The notes beneath the pieces were generated by a model, which made no database searches, was not told the DNA's origin, and saw only the letters and a program-made list of their open reading frames with translations. Made by a program: the position numbers and the translations under genes. Positions 31,021 to 40,174 of a stretch of DNA of 64,000 nucleotides are shown one piece after another. Position 1 is the stretch's first letter, and the number at the start of each line of letters is the position of its first letter. Source of the DNA: Palsa-504 sp050013055 (GTDB lineage: Bacteria; Actinomycetota; Actinomycetes; Streptosporangiales; Streptosporangiaceae); NCBI GenBank assembly GCA_050013055.1, contig JBEKGC010000005.1, positions 1-64,000 on the forward strand. The letters run 5' to 3'.

Positions 31021-34000
31021 ATGACGGTCCCGGCGTCTCAGACCCCGTTCGCTCACCTGCACGTGCACACCGAGTACTCCATGCTGGACGGGGCGGCCCG
31101 GCTGAAGGACCTGTTCGCGGAGGTCAAGCGTCAGGGCATGACGCACGTGGCGATGACCGACCACGGCAACATGTTCGCCGCCGCGGAGTTCCACCGGCAG
31201 GCCACCGAGGCCGGCATCACGCCGGTGATCGGGATCGAGGCCTACGTCGCGCCGGAGGCCAGGGGCAACACCAACCGCATCTTGTGGGGTCAGCCGCACC
31301 AGAAGAAAGACGACGTCTCCGCCTCGGGCGCCTATCTGCACAAGACCATCTGGGCCAGGGACAACCAGGGCGTGCACAACCTGTTCCGGCTCTCCTCCCG
31401 GTCCTTCGCCGAGGGCTGGCTGGTCAAGTGGCCCCGGATGGATAAGGAGCTGATCGCCTCGCACGCCGCCGGGCTGATGGCCTCCACCGGCTGCCCGTCG
31501 GGTGAGCTGCAGACCAGGCTGCGGCTCGGCCAGTTCGACGAGGCGCTCAAGGGAGCGGCCGAGTGGCAGGACATCTTCGGCAAGGAGAACTACTTCCTCG
31601 AGCTGATGGAGCACGGCCTGGACATCGAGCGGCGGGTCCGCGACGGGCTGCTCGAGGTCGGCAAGAAGCTCGGCATCCCGCCGGTGGTGACCAACGACTC
31701 GCACTACACCCGCGAGGAGGACGCGACCAGTCACGACACCCTGCTGTGCATCCAGACAGGCAAGACCCTGGCCGACGCCGACAGGTTCCGGCTCGAGGGC
31801 GGTGGCTACTACATCAAGCCCGCGGCCCAGATGTACGGCCTGGACACCAGCGACTACTGGCAGGAAGGCTGCCGCAACAGCCAGCTGCTGATCGCCGACC
31901 GGGTCGACACCGCCGGCATGTTCAACTTCGTCAACCTGATGCCCCGGTTCCCCATCCCTGACGGTTTCGAATCCGAAGCTGACCTGTTCCGCGCCGAGGT
32001 GTGGAAGGGCATGGACCGCCGCTACCCGGGCGGGTACGACGGGCAGCGGCGTCAGCAGGCCGAGTACGAGATCCAGATGATCTGCCAGATGGGCTTCCCC
32101 GCGTATTTCCTCGTGGTCGCGGACTTCATCATGTGGGCCAAGAACAACGGCGTCGCGGTGGGCCCGGGTCGCGGCTCCGCGGCGGGCTCGATCGTCGCCT
32201 ACGCGATGGGCATCACTGACCTGGACCCGCTCACTCACGGCCTGATCTTCGAGCGCTTCCTCAATCCCGAGCGCGTGTCCATGCCCGACATCGACATCGA
32301 CTTCGACGAGCGCGGCCGCGCCGACGTGATCAGGTATGTGACCCAGAAGTGGGGCTCGGACCGGGTCGCGCAGATCGTCACCTACGGCACGATCAAGGCC
32401 AAGGCCGCGATCAAGGATTCCTGCCGGGTACTCGGCTTCCCCTATGCGCTGGGGGACAGGATCACCAAGGCGTTCCCGCCCCCGGTAATGGGCAAGGACA
32501 TCCCGTTGTCCGGGATCTTCGACGAGGCTCATCCCAGGTACAAGGAGGCGGGTGAGCTCCGTTCGCTGTACGAGGCCGAGGCGGAGATCAAGCAGATCCT
32601 CGACACCGCCAAGGGGATCGAAGGGCTGGTCCGCCAGCCCGGCGTGCATGCCGCCGGGGTGATCATGTCGGCGGAGCCGCTGACCGATCACATCCCGGTC
32701 TGGACCAGGCATTCCGACGGCGCGGTGATCACGCAGTTCGACTACCCGACCTGCGAGGGTCTGGGACTGCTCAAGATGGACTTCCTCGGCTTGCGCAACC
32801 TGACCATCATGGCCGACGCGGTGGCGGCGATCGAGCGGAACCGGGCCGTCTCGATCGACCTGCTGTCCTTGCCGCTGGACGACAAACCCAGCTACGAACT
32901 GCTGGCGCGAGGCGACACGCTGGGCGTGTTCCAGCTGGACGGCGGGCCCATGCGGGCCTTGCTGCGGCTGATGAAGGCGGACAACTTCGAGGACATTTCC
33001 GCCGTCATCGCGCTGTACCGGCCCGGCCCGATGGGCGTCAACTCCCACACCAACTACGCGCTGCGTAAGACCGGCCAGCAGGAGATCAAGCCCATCCACC
33101 CGGAGCTCGAGGAGCCGCTGCGGGAGGTGCTCGAGCCCACCTACGGCCTGATCGTCTACCAGGAGCAGGTGCAAAAGGCCGCCCAGATCCTGGCCGGGTA
33201 CACGCTGGGCCAGGCGGACCTGCTCCGCCGGGCGATGGGCAAGAAGAAGAAGGAGATCCTGGACAAGGAGTTCGGTCCTTTCCAGCGTGGCTGCCGGGAA
33301 CGCGGCTACTCCGACCAGGCGATCCAGGCCGTCTGGGATGTCCTGGTCCCGTTCGCCGGGTACGCCTTCAACAAGGCGCACACCGCGGCCTATGGCCTGA
33401 TCGCCTACTGGACCGCTTACCTGAAGGCGAACTATCCCGCCGAGTACATGGCCGCGCTGCTTACCTCGGTAGGCGACGACAAGGACAAGTCGGCGCTGTA
33501 CCTGAGCGAATGCCGCCGGATGGGCATCAACGTGCTGCCACCCGACGTCAACGAGTCGATCGCGACGTTCGCGGCGGTCGGGAAGGACATCAGGTTCGGG
33601 CTGGCCGCGATCCGCAACGTGGGCACCAACGTCGTCGAGGCGATCATAGCGGCGCGCAAAGCCAAGGGCGGGTTCACTCACTTCGCCGATTTCCTGCGCA
33701 AGGTCCCCTTGGTGGTCTGCAACAAGCGGGTGATCGAGTCGCTGGTCAAGGCGGGCGCGTTCGACTCGTTCGGGGACGCCCGCAAGGGCCTGGTGCTGGT
33801 GCACGAGCAGGCCGTCGACGCCGTGATCGACATCAAGCGCAACGAGGCGATCGGGCAGGACTCACTGTTCGGCGGCGACGCCGAGGCCGAAGCCGTCTTT
33901 GACGTGCCCGTTCCGGCCGGGGAGTGGGACAAGTCCACGCTGCTGAACTTCGAGCGCGAGATGCTCGGGCTCTACGTCTCGGACCACCCGCTGTTCGGCG

Positions 34001-34590
34001 TCGAGCACATCATCGCCAGGGAAAGCGACTGCTCGCTGGCCGAGCTGATGGCCGATGACACCGAGCGGCCGCGTAGCGGCGACCGACCCGGAGCCTCCGA
34101 TACGCAGATCGTCAAGATCGGCGGCATCTTGTCCGGGGTGCAGCGCAAGGTGACCAAGCAGGGCAACCAGTGGGCGGCGGCCACGCTCGAGGATCTGGCC
34201 GGGGCCATCGAAGTGCTGTTCTTCCCGCAGACCTACCAGCTCTACGCCACCTCGATCGCCGAGGACGCGGTGGTCGTCGTGAGGGGCAAGGTGGACCGCC
34301 GGGACGACGTGCCCAAGCTGATCGCGATGGACCTGACCATCCCGGACCTGTCGGTGCACGACTCGGGTCCGTTCGTGGTGTCCATGCCGGTGGCCCGGTG
34401 CGTCCCGCCGGTGGTGGAGCGGCTCAGGGAAGTGCTGGTCACCCACCCCGGGCCGACCGAGGTCCATCTGAAGCTGCGCGGCCACGAGCGCACCACGGTC
34501 GTGCGCCTGGACGACAAGCTCCGAGTAGCCACCTCGCCCGCGCTGATCGGCGATTTGAAGCAGCTACTCGGACCTGCCTGCGTGAGCTGA
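31021..34590 (+). CDS. dnaE: DNA polymerase III alpha subunit DnaE
   Basis: Replicative polymerase, 1189 residues. N-terminal PHP domain (FAHLHVHTEYSMLDGA, HVAMTDHGNMF), palm with the catalytic Asp cluster GPGRGSAAGSIVAY and MPDIDIDFDERGR, helix-hairpin-helix region, and a C-terminal OB fold beginning near VKIGGILSGVQRKV. ATG at 31021 follows a strong ggaggagg site; an upstream in-frame extension from 30949 lacks family similarity. The 200-bp upstream gap has an AT-richer patch (gcgttagggtagaagt) that may hold the promoter. Confidence 0.97.
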   Translation: MTVPASQTPFAHLHVHTEYSMLDGAARLKDLFAEVKRQGMTHVAMTDHGNMFAAAEFHRQATEAGITPVIGIEAYVAPEARGNTNRILWGQPHQKKDDVSASGAYLHKTIWARDNQGVHNLFRLSSRSFAEGWLVKWPRMDKELIASHAAGLMASTGCPSGELQTRLRLGQFDEALKGAAEWQDIFGKENYFLELMEHGLDIERRVRDGLLEVGKKLGIPPVVTNDSHYTREEDATSHDTLLCIQTGKTLADADRFRLEGGGYYIKPAAQMYGLDTSDYWQEGCRNSQLLIADRVDTAGMFNFVNLMPRFPIPDGFESEADLFRAEVWKGMDRRYPGGYDGQRRQQAEYEIQMICQMGFPAYFLVVADFIMWAKNNGVAVGPGRGSAAGSIVAYAMGITDLDPLTHGLIFERFLNPERVSMPDIDIDFDERGRADVIRYVTQKWGSDRVAQIVTYGTIKAKAAIKDSCRVLGFPYALGDRITKAFPPPVMGKDIPLSGIFDEAHPRYKEAGELRSLYEAEAEIKQILDTAKGIEGLVRQPGVHAAGVIMSAEPLTDHIPVWTRHSDGAVITQFDYPTCEGLGLLKMDFLGLRNLTIMADAVAAIERNRAVSIDLLSLPLDDKPSYELLARGDTLGVFQLDGGPMRALLRLMKADNFEDISAVIALYRPGPMGVNSHTNYALRKTGQQEIKPIHPELEEPLREVLEPTYGLIVYQEQVQKAAQILAGYTLGQADLLRRAMGKKKKEILDKEFGPFQRGCRERGYSDQAIQAVWDVLVPFAGYAFNKAHTAAYGLIAYWTAYLKANYPAEYMAALLTSVGDDKDKSALYLSECRRMGINVLPPDVNESIATFAAVGKDIRFGLAAIRNVGTNVVEAIIAARKAKGGFTHFADFLRKVPLVVCNKRVIESLVKAGAFDSFGDARKGLVLVHEQAVDAVIDIKRNEAIGQDSLFGGDAEAEAVFDVPVPAGEWDKSTLLNFEREMLGLYVSDHPLFGVEHIIARESDCSLAELMADDTERPRSGDRPGASDTQIVKIGGILSGVQRKVTKQGNQWAAATLEDLAGAIEVLFFPQTYQLYATSIAEDAVVVVRGKVDRRDDVPKLIAMDLTIPDLSVHDSGPFVVSMPVARCVPPVVERLREVLVTHPGPTEVHLKLRGHERTTVVRLDDKLRVATSPALIGDLKQLLGPACVS

Positions 34591-34593
34591 CCC

Positions 34594-34633
34594 GGCCTGA
34601 AATGACCCAGCCTAAGGTGACTGGGTTCAGGCC
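34594..34633. terminator. Probable bidirectional terminator after dnaE
   Basis: Interrupted inverted repeat: ggcctga...acccag at 34594-34610 pairs with ctgggttcaggcc at 34621-34633 around a loop of 10 nt with a 4-nt bulge. It lies in the 36-bp gap between the convergent dnaE and minus-strand gene, overlapping the latter's stop codon. No strong T-run is present. Confidence 0.45.
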
Positions 34634-35547
34634 TTCGGGCCGATGAGCTGATCGAGGAAGGCGCGGTACATGCGCAGCGTCTCGCGCAGGGTCTCCGTGT
34701 CCGCCTCGGTACCCTCGCCCCAGCGGCCGCGCAGCGAACGCTGACGCTCCTGGATGGCCTGCTGCCGTGCCGCGATGGCTCGCTGCCGCTCCTGGATGGC
34801 GGCTTCCAGCTTGGCGGTTACCTGCGCGACGACCTCCGCGGCCTCGGTCACCGACGCCTGGGGGTCATCGACAAACCTGAACTGGATCTGCTGCCACTGC
34901 TCGGTGAAGTGACTCGCGTCGGGAAGCAGGTTCCCGCCCGCCAGGTCACCGAGGTCGTCCAGGGTGCTGTCCGTCTCGCCGGGGCGCAGTCCCTCGGCCT
35001 GCCCGCCGGCCGCGTCGGCGATATCAGGCTGAGTCTCGTCCTGGCCCGTCAGCGGGACGTTGCTCGTGCCGGTCACGGTGTCATTCGGGCTCGTCACCGC
35101 AGCCACCTGGTCCTCTCGCGGGTTCGGTACATCCCAGTAGTCACTCCGCTGGCCCCCGGTCGCCGTAGCGGCCTGGTCCGCACCGGGCCCCCACGGCGAG
35201 TTGGCCGGCTGGCCTCCCTGGCTGTCTGGCAGGACGTCCGCTCCCGTCGCGGTACCGGTGTCTGTCGTCGTGCCGGGATCCGCGGTCGTGCCGGGATCCG
35301 CGGTGGTGCCGTATCCCGCGGTCATGCCAGGGCCCTCGGCTGGCGCGGAATCAGCCTGGTCCGGCGCGAGTTGCTCGTCGTCGGTCTCGTCCCGGTCCGG
35401 CCTGTCACCGCGTAGAGCCGAAGCCACCTTCTGGAAGCGAGTCATTGGCTTGCCCTGGTCGGAAGGTTCCCCGGTGGTGTCGTCAACTACGTCATCGCTG
35501 GTTCCGTAGCCGGCTCCCCGCACCTGACCGTATTGATCCTGTGTCAT
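34627..35547 (-). CDS. Hypothetical protein, disordered with C-terminal RFVDxP helical domain
   Basis: 306 residues. The first 200 are Gly/Thr/Asp-rich with the repeated GTTADP-type motif (DNA near 35270-35320) and little predicted structure. The C-terminal 90 residues (HFTEQWQQIQFRFVDDPQASVTEAAEVV, then a Gln/Arg-rich coiled coil, then TETLRETLRMYRAFLDQLIG) form a helical domain. The same pattern occurs in the gene just upstream on the same strand, so the two are related. Good ribosome site (aaaggga) before ATG 35547. Cytoplasmic, function unknown. Confidence 0.7.
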   Translation of the reverse strand: MTQDQYGQVRGAGYGTSDDVVDDTTGEPSDQGKPMTRFQKVASALRGDRPDRDETDDEQLAPDQADSAPAEGPGMTAGYGTTADPGTTADPGTTTDTGTATGADVLPDSQGGQPANSPWGPGADQAATATGGQRSDYWDVPNPREDQVAAVTSPNDTVTGTSNVPLTGQDETQPDIADAAGGQAEGLRPGETDSTLDDLGDLAGGNLLPDASHFTEQWQQIQFRFVDDPQASVTEAAEVVAQVTAKLEAAIQERQRAIAARQQAIQERQRSLRGRWGEGTEADTETLRETLRMYRAFLDQLIGPKA

Positions 35548-35569
35548 GGAAATCCCTTTCTGCTGAGCG

Positions 35570-36241
35570 CTAGCGCGGCGTTTCCGCGGTCCGGTCCGGT
35601 ACGGAAAGGTCGCCGCGGCCGTCCTCGATGAGGTCGCGGCTTCCCGTGGTCACTTCGTCGTTCTCCACGGAGCGCTCGCGGATCTCTGCCACCCGGTCAC
35701 GCTCAGCGGCTCCGCCGTCGTTCTGCCGACCGGTGAGGTCCTCGAACAGACCCCGGAAGCGGATCATGGCTTCCCTGAGCTCTTCGGTGGTGGCGGTGTC
35801 GGTCTGGATGTTCTGGGTCAGCCGGTAGCCGTCCAGCGAGCGGGCGTGGTAGTAGGACAGGGCCTCTACGCTGGCTTTCCTGTCGTTCACGGGGTACCCG
35901 CGGTCCCGCATCACGTTCCAGATCAGCGTGCCCGCAGCCGATACCGCCTCGGTCGGGGTGTCTACGAATCGCTCTTGCACCGCGGTCCAGTCACCGCTGT
36001 AGCTTGCCCGCTGATCAGCGGAAAGCTCGTGGATGTTGAGCGCCTGGACCCGCCGCTGCCGTGCGGCTAGCTCGGCGTCGGCCTTTTTCTTGCTGCCTAG
36101 CTCCTGTGCTAGACGGTCATATTCGGGACCGAACTGGCGGCGCGTCCGTGCCCGCCTTAGCTCTCCCGAGGCGACCACTATCGCTGCCACCACGACGATG
36201 ACGACGATGATGATGATGCCAATAATTGCTCCGGTCGACAT
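35570..36241 (-). CDS. Membrane-anchored hypothetical protein with RFVDxP domain
   Basis: About 223 residues from ATG 36241 (an upstream in-frame start at 36307 is less likely). One N-terminal membrane helix (MSTGAIIGIIIIVVIVVVAAIVVA), then a basic linker, then the domain with DWTAVQERFVDTPTEAVSAAGTLIWNVM, RDRGYPV, and TEELREAMIRFRGLFEDL. The domain is known from actinobacterial proteins of unknown function. It forms an operon with the related soluble protein 22 nt downstream. Confidence 0.75.
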   Translation of the reverse strand: MSTGAIIGIIIIVVIVVVAAIVVASGELRRARTRRQFGPEYDRLAQELGSKKKADAELAARQRRVQALNIHELSADQRASYSGDWTAVQERFVDTPTEAVSAAGTLIWNVMRDRGYPVNDRKASVEALSYYHARSLDGYRLTQNIQTDTATTEELREAMIRFRGLFEDLTGRQNDGGAAERDRVAEIRERSVENDEVTTGSRDLIEDGRGDLSVPDRTAETPR

Positions 36242-36475
36242 GATGACCTCCGTGAGGTGTCGGAACCGAATTCCCGACTCCCCCCGGTGAGCGGAGCTAA
36301 ACGACAAAAGCCCTTATCGCGCCGGCATCCCGGTGAATGAACCGGTGAGGCTGGGCCGGATGTATCGGTCCCGTGCTTGTCGCCCCGCGCGGGACGGCGC
36401 GATCTTGTCGGCCATCGCGCGATCCGGCCGGAGGCGCCGGCTTTCGGGCCTGCTCCGGTCCTGACCGGTAGCATC

Positions 36476-37114
36476 ATGCGGGAGCAATCCGGCGACGAGG
36501 GAGGACCGACGAAGCAGCGGCTGGCCGCGTTCGTAGCGGCACTCGCGGGCAGCGCGCTACTCGGCGTGGTGGCCGGGCTCATCTGGGCGGCGGTGACGCC
36601 GCGGGCGGTGTTGCAGGAGGTTGCCCACGGCGAGGCGCAACTGGTGAACGCGGAGAGCAGCGCGTTTATCGTCGCCGACGTCTGGTTCTGCGCGATCGCG
36701 GCGGCGGGCGGACTGATCACCGGCATCCTTGGTTACCGCTTCCTGATCCGGCGCGCGGGCTGGGTCGCGGCGGCCGGGCTTGTTCTCGGCGCCGTCGCGG
36801 CCGCCGTGCTCGCGCTCTGGACCGGGGAGAACATCGGGCTGGGGACCTACAACCACCTGCTCGCCACGAGCCCCGCCGGAGCCTTCTTCCACGCCTCGCT
36901 CGGGCTCGGCGCCAAGAGCGCGCTCGCCTTCTGGCCGATGCTCACCTCCGCCGTGATCTTGATGGCCGAGAGCGGCACCCGCCGGCCCGCCGGACCTGAC
37001 CGGCCTGACGTATCCGGCCCCGACGTATCCGGCCCTGACGTGTCCGGCCCTGACGTGTCCGGCCCTGACGTGTCCGGCCCTGATGTGTCCGGCATGTGGA
37101 CAACCGGACAGTGA
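36476..37114 (+). CDS. DUF2567-like membrane protein with pentapeptide-repeat tail
   Basis: About 212 residues from ATG 36476 (the longer frame from 36377 is not supported). Four hydrophobic segments: QRLAAFVAALAGSALLGVVAG, VWFCAIAAAGGLITGILGY, AGWVAAAGLVLGAVAAAVLAL and ALAFWPMLTSAVILMA. The loop with VTPRAVLQEVAHGEAQLVNAESSAFIVAD resembles DUF2567 proteins found near hisD. The C-terminal 40 residues are six PDVSG repeats. The 234-bp region upstream shows no firm promoter. Function unknown. Confidence 0.7.
   Translation: MREQSGDEGGPTKQRLAAFVAALAGSALLGVVAGLIWAAVTPRAVLQEVAHGEAQLVNAESSAFIVADVWFCAIAAAGGLITGILGYRFLIRRAGWVAAAGLVLGAVAAAVLALWTGENIGLGTYNHLLATSPAGAFFHASLGLGAKSALAFWPMLTSAVILMAESGTRRPAGPDRPDVSGPDVSGPDVSGPDVSGPDVSGPDVSGMWTTGQ
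37004..37093 (+). repeat. 15-bp tandem repeat (six copies, PDVSG)
   Basis: Six copies of a 15-bp unit (consensus cctgacgtgtccggc) with period exactly 15 from 37004 to 37093, with scattered T/C and A/G variation. It encodes PDVSG on the plus strand and reads through in frame at the C-terminus of the membrane protein. No spacers, so it is not CRISPR. Confidence 0.95.
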
Positions 37115-37140
37115 AGGGGATGGGGCGGGGGCACTCTCCG

Positions 37141-37146
37141 TAGACT
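37141..37146 (+). promoter_or_regulatory. Possible -10 element for a leaderless hisD transcript
   Basis: TAGACT lies 6 bp before the hisD GTG at 37153. With the usual 6-8 nt from -10 to start, transcription would begin at or next to the start codon, giving a leaderless mRNA, which is common in actinomycetes. No ribosome site is visible just upstream. A matching -35 is not clear. Confidence 0.4.
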
Positions 37147-37152
37147 AGGCGC

Positions 37153-38475
37153 GTGATTTCCCGTATTGACCTGCGTGGGCGCGGACCGGCCAGCCTCAGC
37201 CGAACGACTCTGGCCACTGTCCTGCCGCGCGCCGCCACCGATGTCGAGGCTGCCGTCGCGCAGATCCGGCCCGTCTGCGAGGACGTCAGGCGCCGTGGTG
37301 CCGAGGCTGTCCGCGAATGCACCGTCCGCTTCGACGGTGTCGACCTGGCCACCACCCGGGTGCCGCAAGAGGCGCTGGACGCGGCCCTGGCCGGGCTCGA
37401 CCCGGACGTCAGGGCCGCGCTGGCGGAGGCCGTCCGCCGCACCAGGCTGGTGCATAGCGCGCAGCTCCCGGCCGAGATCACCACCCGGGTCACCGACGGG
37501 CTGACCGTCACCGGCCGGTTCGTTCCCGTCGAGCGGGCCGGGGTCTACGTGCCGGGCGGGCTGGTGGCCTATCCGTCCTCGGTCGTGATGAACATCGTCC
37601 CGGCTCAGGTCGCGGGCGTCGGCTCGATCGCGGTGGCGTCGCCGCCGCAGGCCCGGTACGGCGGGCAGCCGCATCCCTCGGTGCTGGCCGCCTGCGCGCT
37701 GCTCGGGGTGACCGAGGTACATGCGGCCGGCGGCGCGCAGGCGCTGGCCATGTTCGCCTACGGCACGGCGGACTGCGCGCCGGTCGATGTCATTACCGGG
37801 CCGGGCAATGTCTACGTGGCCGCGGCCAAGCGGGTGCTGCGCGGCGTGGTGGGAACCGACGGGGAGAACGGCCCGACCGAGGTGGCGATCATCGCGGACG
37901 ACACCGCGGAGGCCAGTCACGTCGCCGCCGACCTGATCGCGCAGGCCGAGCACGACCAGCTGGCGGCGTGCCTGCTCATCACCTGCGACCCGGAGCTGGC
38001 CGGACGCGTCGACGACGAGCTCGGCCGGCAGGTGCCTGCCGCCAGGCACCGGGAGCGAGTGGAGGCGGCCCTGGCGGGCCAGTCCGCCTGCGTCATCGTC
38101 GACGACCTGGACGCGGCGCTGGCGGTGAGCGACGCCTGGGCTCCTGAGCACCTGGAAATCCAGGCCCGTGACGCGGGCAAGCTCGCGGCCCGGGTCACCA
38201 ACGCGGGCGCCGTGTTCGCCGGCCCCTTCTCCCCGGTGTCGCTCGGGGACTACCTGGCGGGCTCGAACCACGTGCTGCCGACCGGGGGAACCGCCCGGCA
38301 CACCAGCGGGCTTTCTGTGTTTCCCTTCCTGCGGGTAATGAACGTGGTGGAGTGCGACCGCGCGGCCCTGGCCTGGACCGCCCCGCTGATCGACGCGCTG
38401 GGCGGCGCGGAAGACCTGGCCGCGCACGTGGCGGCGGTCCGCGTGCGGGTGCCCCGTGCGGGCGGGACCGGCTGA
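37153..38475 (+). CDS. hisD: Histidinol dehydrogenase HisD
   Basis: Zn-dependent NAD oxidoreductase that converts histidinol to histidine in two steps. 440 residues with PVERAGVYVPGGLVAYPSSVVMN, VDVITGPGNVYVAAAKR, the zinc/base motif AEHDQ, and APEHLEI, all diagnostic. Opens the his operon; the stop overlaps the hisC start by 1 nt (TGATG). GTG start. Confidence 0.97.
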   Translation: MISRIDLRGRGPASLSRTTLATVLPRAATDVEAAVAQIRPVCEDVRRRGAEAVRECTVRFDGVDLATTRVPQEALDAALAGLDPDVRAALAEAVRRTRLVHSAQLPAEITTRVTDGLTVTGRFVPVERAGVYVPGGLVAYPSSVVMNIVPAQVAGVGSIAVASPPQARYGGQPHPSVLAACALLGVTEVHAAGGAQALAMFAYGTADCAPVDVITGPGNVYVAAAKRVLRGVVGTDGENGPTEVAIIADDTAEASHVAADLIAQAEHDQLAACLLITCDPELAGRVDDELGRQVPAARHRERVEAALAGQSACVIVDDLDAALAVSDAWAPEHLEIQARDAGKLAARVTNAGAVFAGPFSPVSLGDYLAGSNHVLPTGGTARHTSGLSVFPFLRVMNVVECDRAALAWTAPLIDALGGAEDLAAHVAAVRVRVPRAGGTG

Positions 38476-39548
38476 TGGGTACCTCACCTGTGTCCGTTCG
38501 GGATGACCTGAAGGACCTGCATCCGTACGGCGCGCCGCAGGTCGACGTGCCCGTGCGGCTGAACACCAACGAGAATCCCTATCCGCCGAGCCCCCGTCTG
38601 GTCCAGGCGGTCGCCGACGCGGTAGCGCACGCGGCGCTGACCCTGAACAGGTACCCGGACCGGGACGCCGTCGAGCTGCGCAAGGACCTGGCCGACTATC
38701 TCGGTCACGGGCTGACCGTCCGCCACCTGTGGGCGGCCAACGGGTCGAACGAGATCATCCAGCAGTTGCTGCAGGCCTTCGGCGGCCCGGGGCGCCTTGC
38801 GCTCGGTTTTGATCCCGGCTACTCCATGCACCCCCTGATCGCCCGGGTGACCTGCACCGACTGGGTGAGCGTGGCGCGGGACGAGGCGTTCAGCCTGGAT
38901 CCGGCCCAGGCGGCCGAGGCGGTCGCCCGGACGCAGCCGAGCCTGGTCTTCCTGACCTCGCCGAACAACCCGACCGGCACAGCCGCCCCGCTGGACGTGA
39001 TCGAGGCCGTGTGCGAGGCGGCGCCCGGCCTCGTGGTGATCGACGAGGCGTACGCGGAGTTCGCCAGGGAAGGCACCCGCAGCGCGCTGAGCCTGCTGCC
39101 GCGCTACCCCGGACTCGTGGTCACCCGCACGATGTCCAAGGCGTTCGCCATGGCCGGCGCCCGGATCGGGTACCTGGCTGCCGCGCCCGAGCTAGTGGAA
39201 AAGCTGCTCGTCGTGCGACTGCCCTACCACCTGTCCACCGTGACCCAGGCGGTCGGACGGGCCGCGCTCGCCCTGTCCAGCGAGCCGCTCGCCACCGTGG
39301 CCGCGCTGCGGGCCGAACGCGACGCGCTGGTCGGCTGGCTCAGGCAACGGGGCCTCGACGTGGCCGATTCCGACGCCAACTTCGTGCTCTTCGGCCAGTT
39401 CGACTCGCGCCGGGATGTCTGGCAGGGCCTGCTCGACCGGGGCGTGCTCGTGCGTGAAGTCGGCCCGCCGCGCTGGCTGCGGGTCACGGTGGGAACGCCG
39501 GAAGAAATGGCGGCGTTCCGCGCTGCCCTCGACGAGGTGCTCGGGTGA
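38475..39548 (+). CDS. hisC: Histidinol-phosphate aminotransferase HisC
   Basis: PLP-dependent class I/II aminotransferase making histidinol phosphate. 357 residues with LNTNENPYPPSP, NRYPD, NGSNEIIQ, SPNNPTGT, IDEAYAEF and the PLP lysine in RTMSKAFAMAGARIGYL. ATG at 38475. In almost all actinomycetes hisB comes next. Here the stop overlaps the hisH start by 4 nt, with no room for hisB. Confidence 0.96.
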   Translation: MGTSPVSVRDDLKDLHPYGAPQVDVPVRLNTNENPYPPSPRLVQAVADAVAHAALTLNRYPDRDAVELRKDLADYLGHGLTVRHLWAANGSNEIIQQLLQAFGGPGRLALGFDPGYSMHPLIARVTCTDWVSVARDEAFSLDPAQAAEAVARTQPSLVFLTSPNNPTGTAAPLDVIEAVCEAAPGLVVIDEAYAEFAREGTRSALSLLPRYPGLVVTRTMSKAFAMAGARIGYLAAAPELVEKLLVVRLPYHLSTVTQAVGRAALALSSEPLATVAALRAERDALVGWLRQRGLDVADSDANFVLFGQFDSRRDVWQGLLDRGVLVREVGPPRWLRVTVGTPEEMAAFRAALDEVLG

Positions 39549-40174
39549 GGTCCCGCGTGGTCGTGCTCGACTACGGGTCGGGGAACCTGCGCTCCGCGCA
39601 ACGCGCGCTCGAGCGGGTCGGCGCCAGCGTGGAGGTGACCGCCGACCCCGGCGCCGCACTGGAATGCGACGGGCTCGTCGTCCCCGGCGTGGGCGCGTTC
39701 GCGGCGTGCATGACCGGGCTGCGTTCGGTCGGCGGCGACAAGCTGATCGCGCGGCGGATCGAGCTCGGCCGCCCGGTGCTCGGCATCTGCGTGGGCATGC
39801 AGATCCTGTTTGGCGCCGGGGTGGAGCACGGGGTGTGGACCGAGGGCTGCGGCGCGTGGCCGGGGACGGTGGAACGGCTCGAGGCCGGCGTGCTGCCGCA
39901 CATGGGCTGGAATACGGTGTCATCGGCCGCGGGCTCGGTTCTGTTCGCAGGGATCTCGGCGGACACCCGGTTCTACTTCGTTCATTCCTACGCGCTGCGG
40001 TCACAGGAAGCCGGCCGCCTGGCCGGCGCCGGTGCCCTCATCTCCTGGACCGAGCACGGCGAACCGTTCGCCGCCGCCGCCGAGCAAGGGGCGCTGTCCG
40101 CGACCCAGTTTCACCCGGAGAAGTCAGGCGACGCCGGCGCCGCGCTGCTCACCAACTGGCTGGAGGCGCTATGA
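39545..40174 (+). CDS. hisH: Imidazole glycerol phosphate synthase glutaminase HisH
   Basis: Class I glutamine amidotransferase that supplies ammonia to HisF. 209 residues with the oxyanion motif VPGVGAF, the catalytic Cys in GICVGMQILF, and the His-Glu pair in TQFHPEKSG. GTG start overlapping hisC; ATGA overlap with priA. The orthodox length and motifs suggest it is active. Confidence 0.96.
   Translation: MRSRVVVLDYGSGNLRSAQRALERVGASVEVTADPGAALECDGLVVPGVGAFAACMTGLRSVGGDKLIARRIELGRPVLGICVGMQILFGAGVEHGVWTEGCGAWPGTVERLEAGVLPHMGWNTVSSAAGSVLFAGISADTRFYFVHSYALRSQEAGRLAGAGALISWTEHGEPFAAAAEQGALSATQFHPEKSGDAGAALLTNWLEAL

Noticed and set aside
30448..33804. 1118-residue minus-strand frame antisense to dnaE
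   Set aside because: Composition is that of a reverse-frame shadow, and dnaE motifs are complete on the plus strand.
37004..37093. Regular repeats considered as a CRISPR array
   Set aside because: Contiguous 15-bp units with no spacers and no cas genes.
36847..38487. 546-residue minus-strand frame with DTSGP repeats antisense to hisD
   Set aside because: The repeats are the reverse reading of the PDVSG array; the rest is a shadow of hisD.
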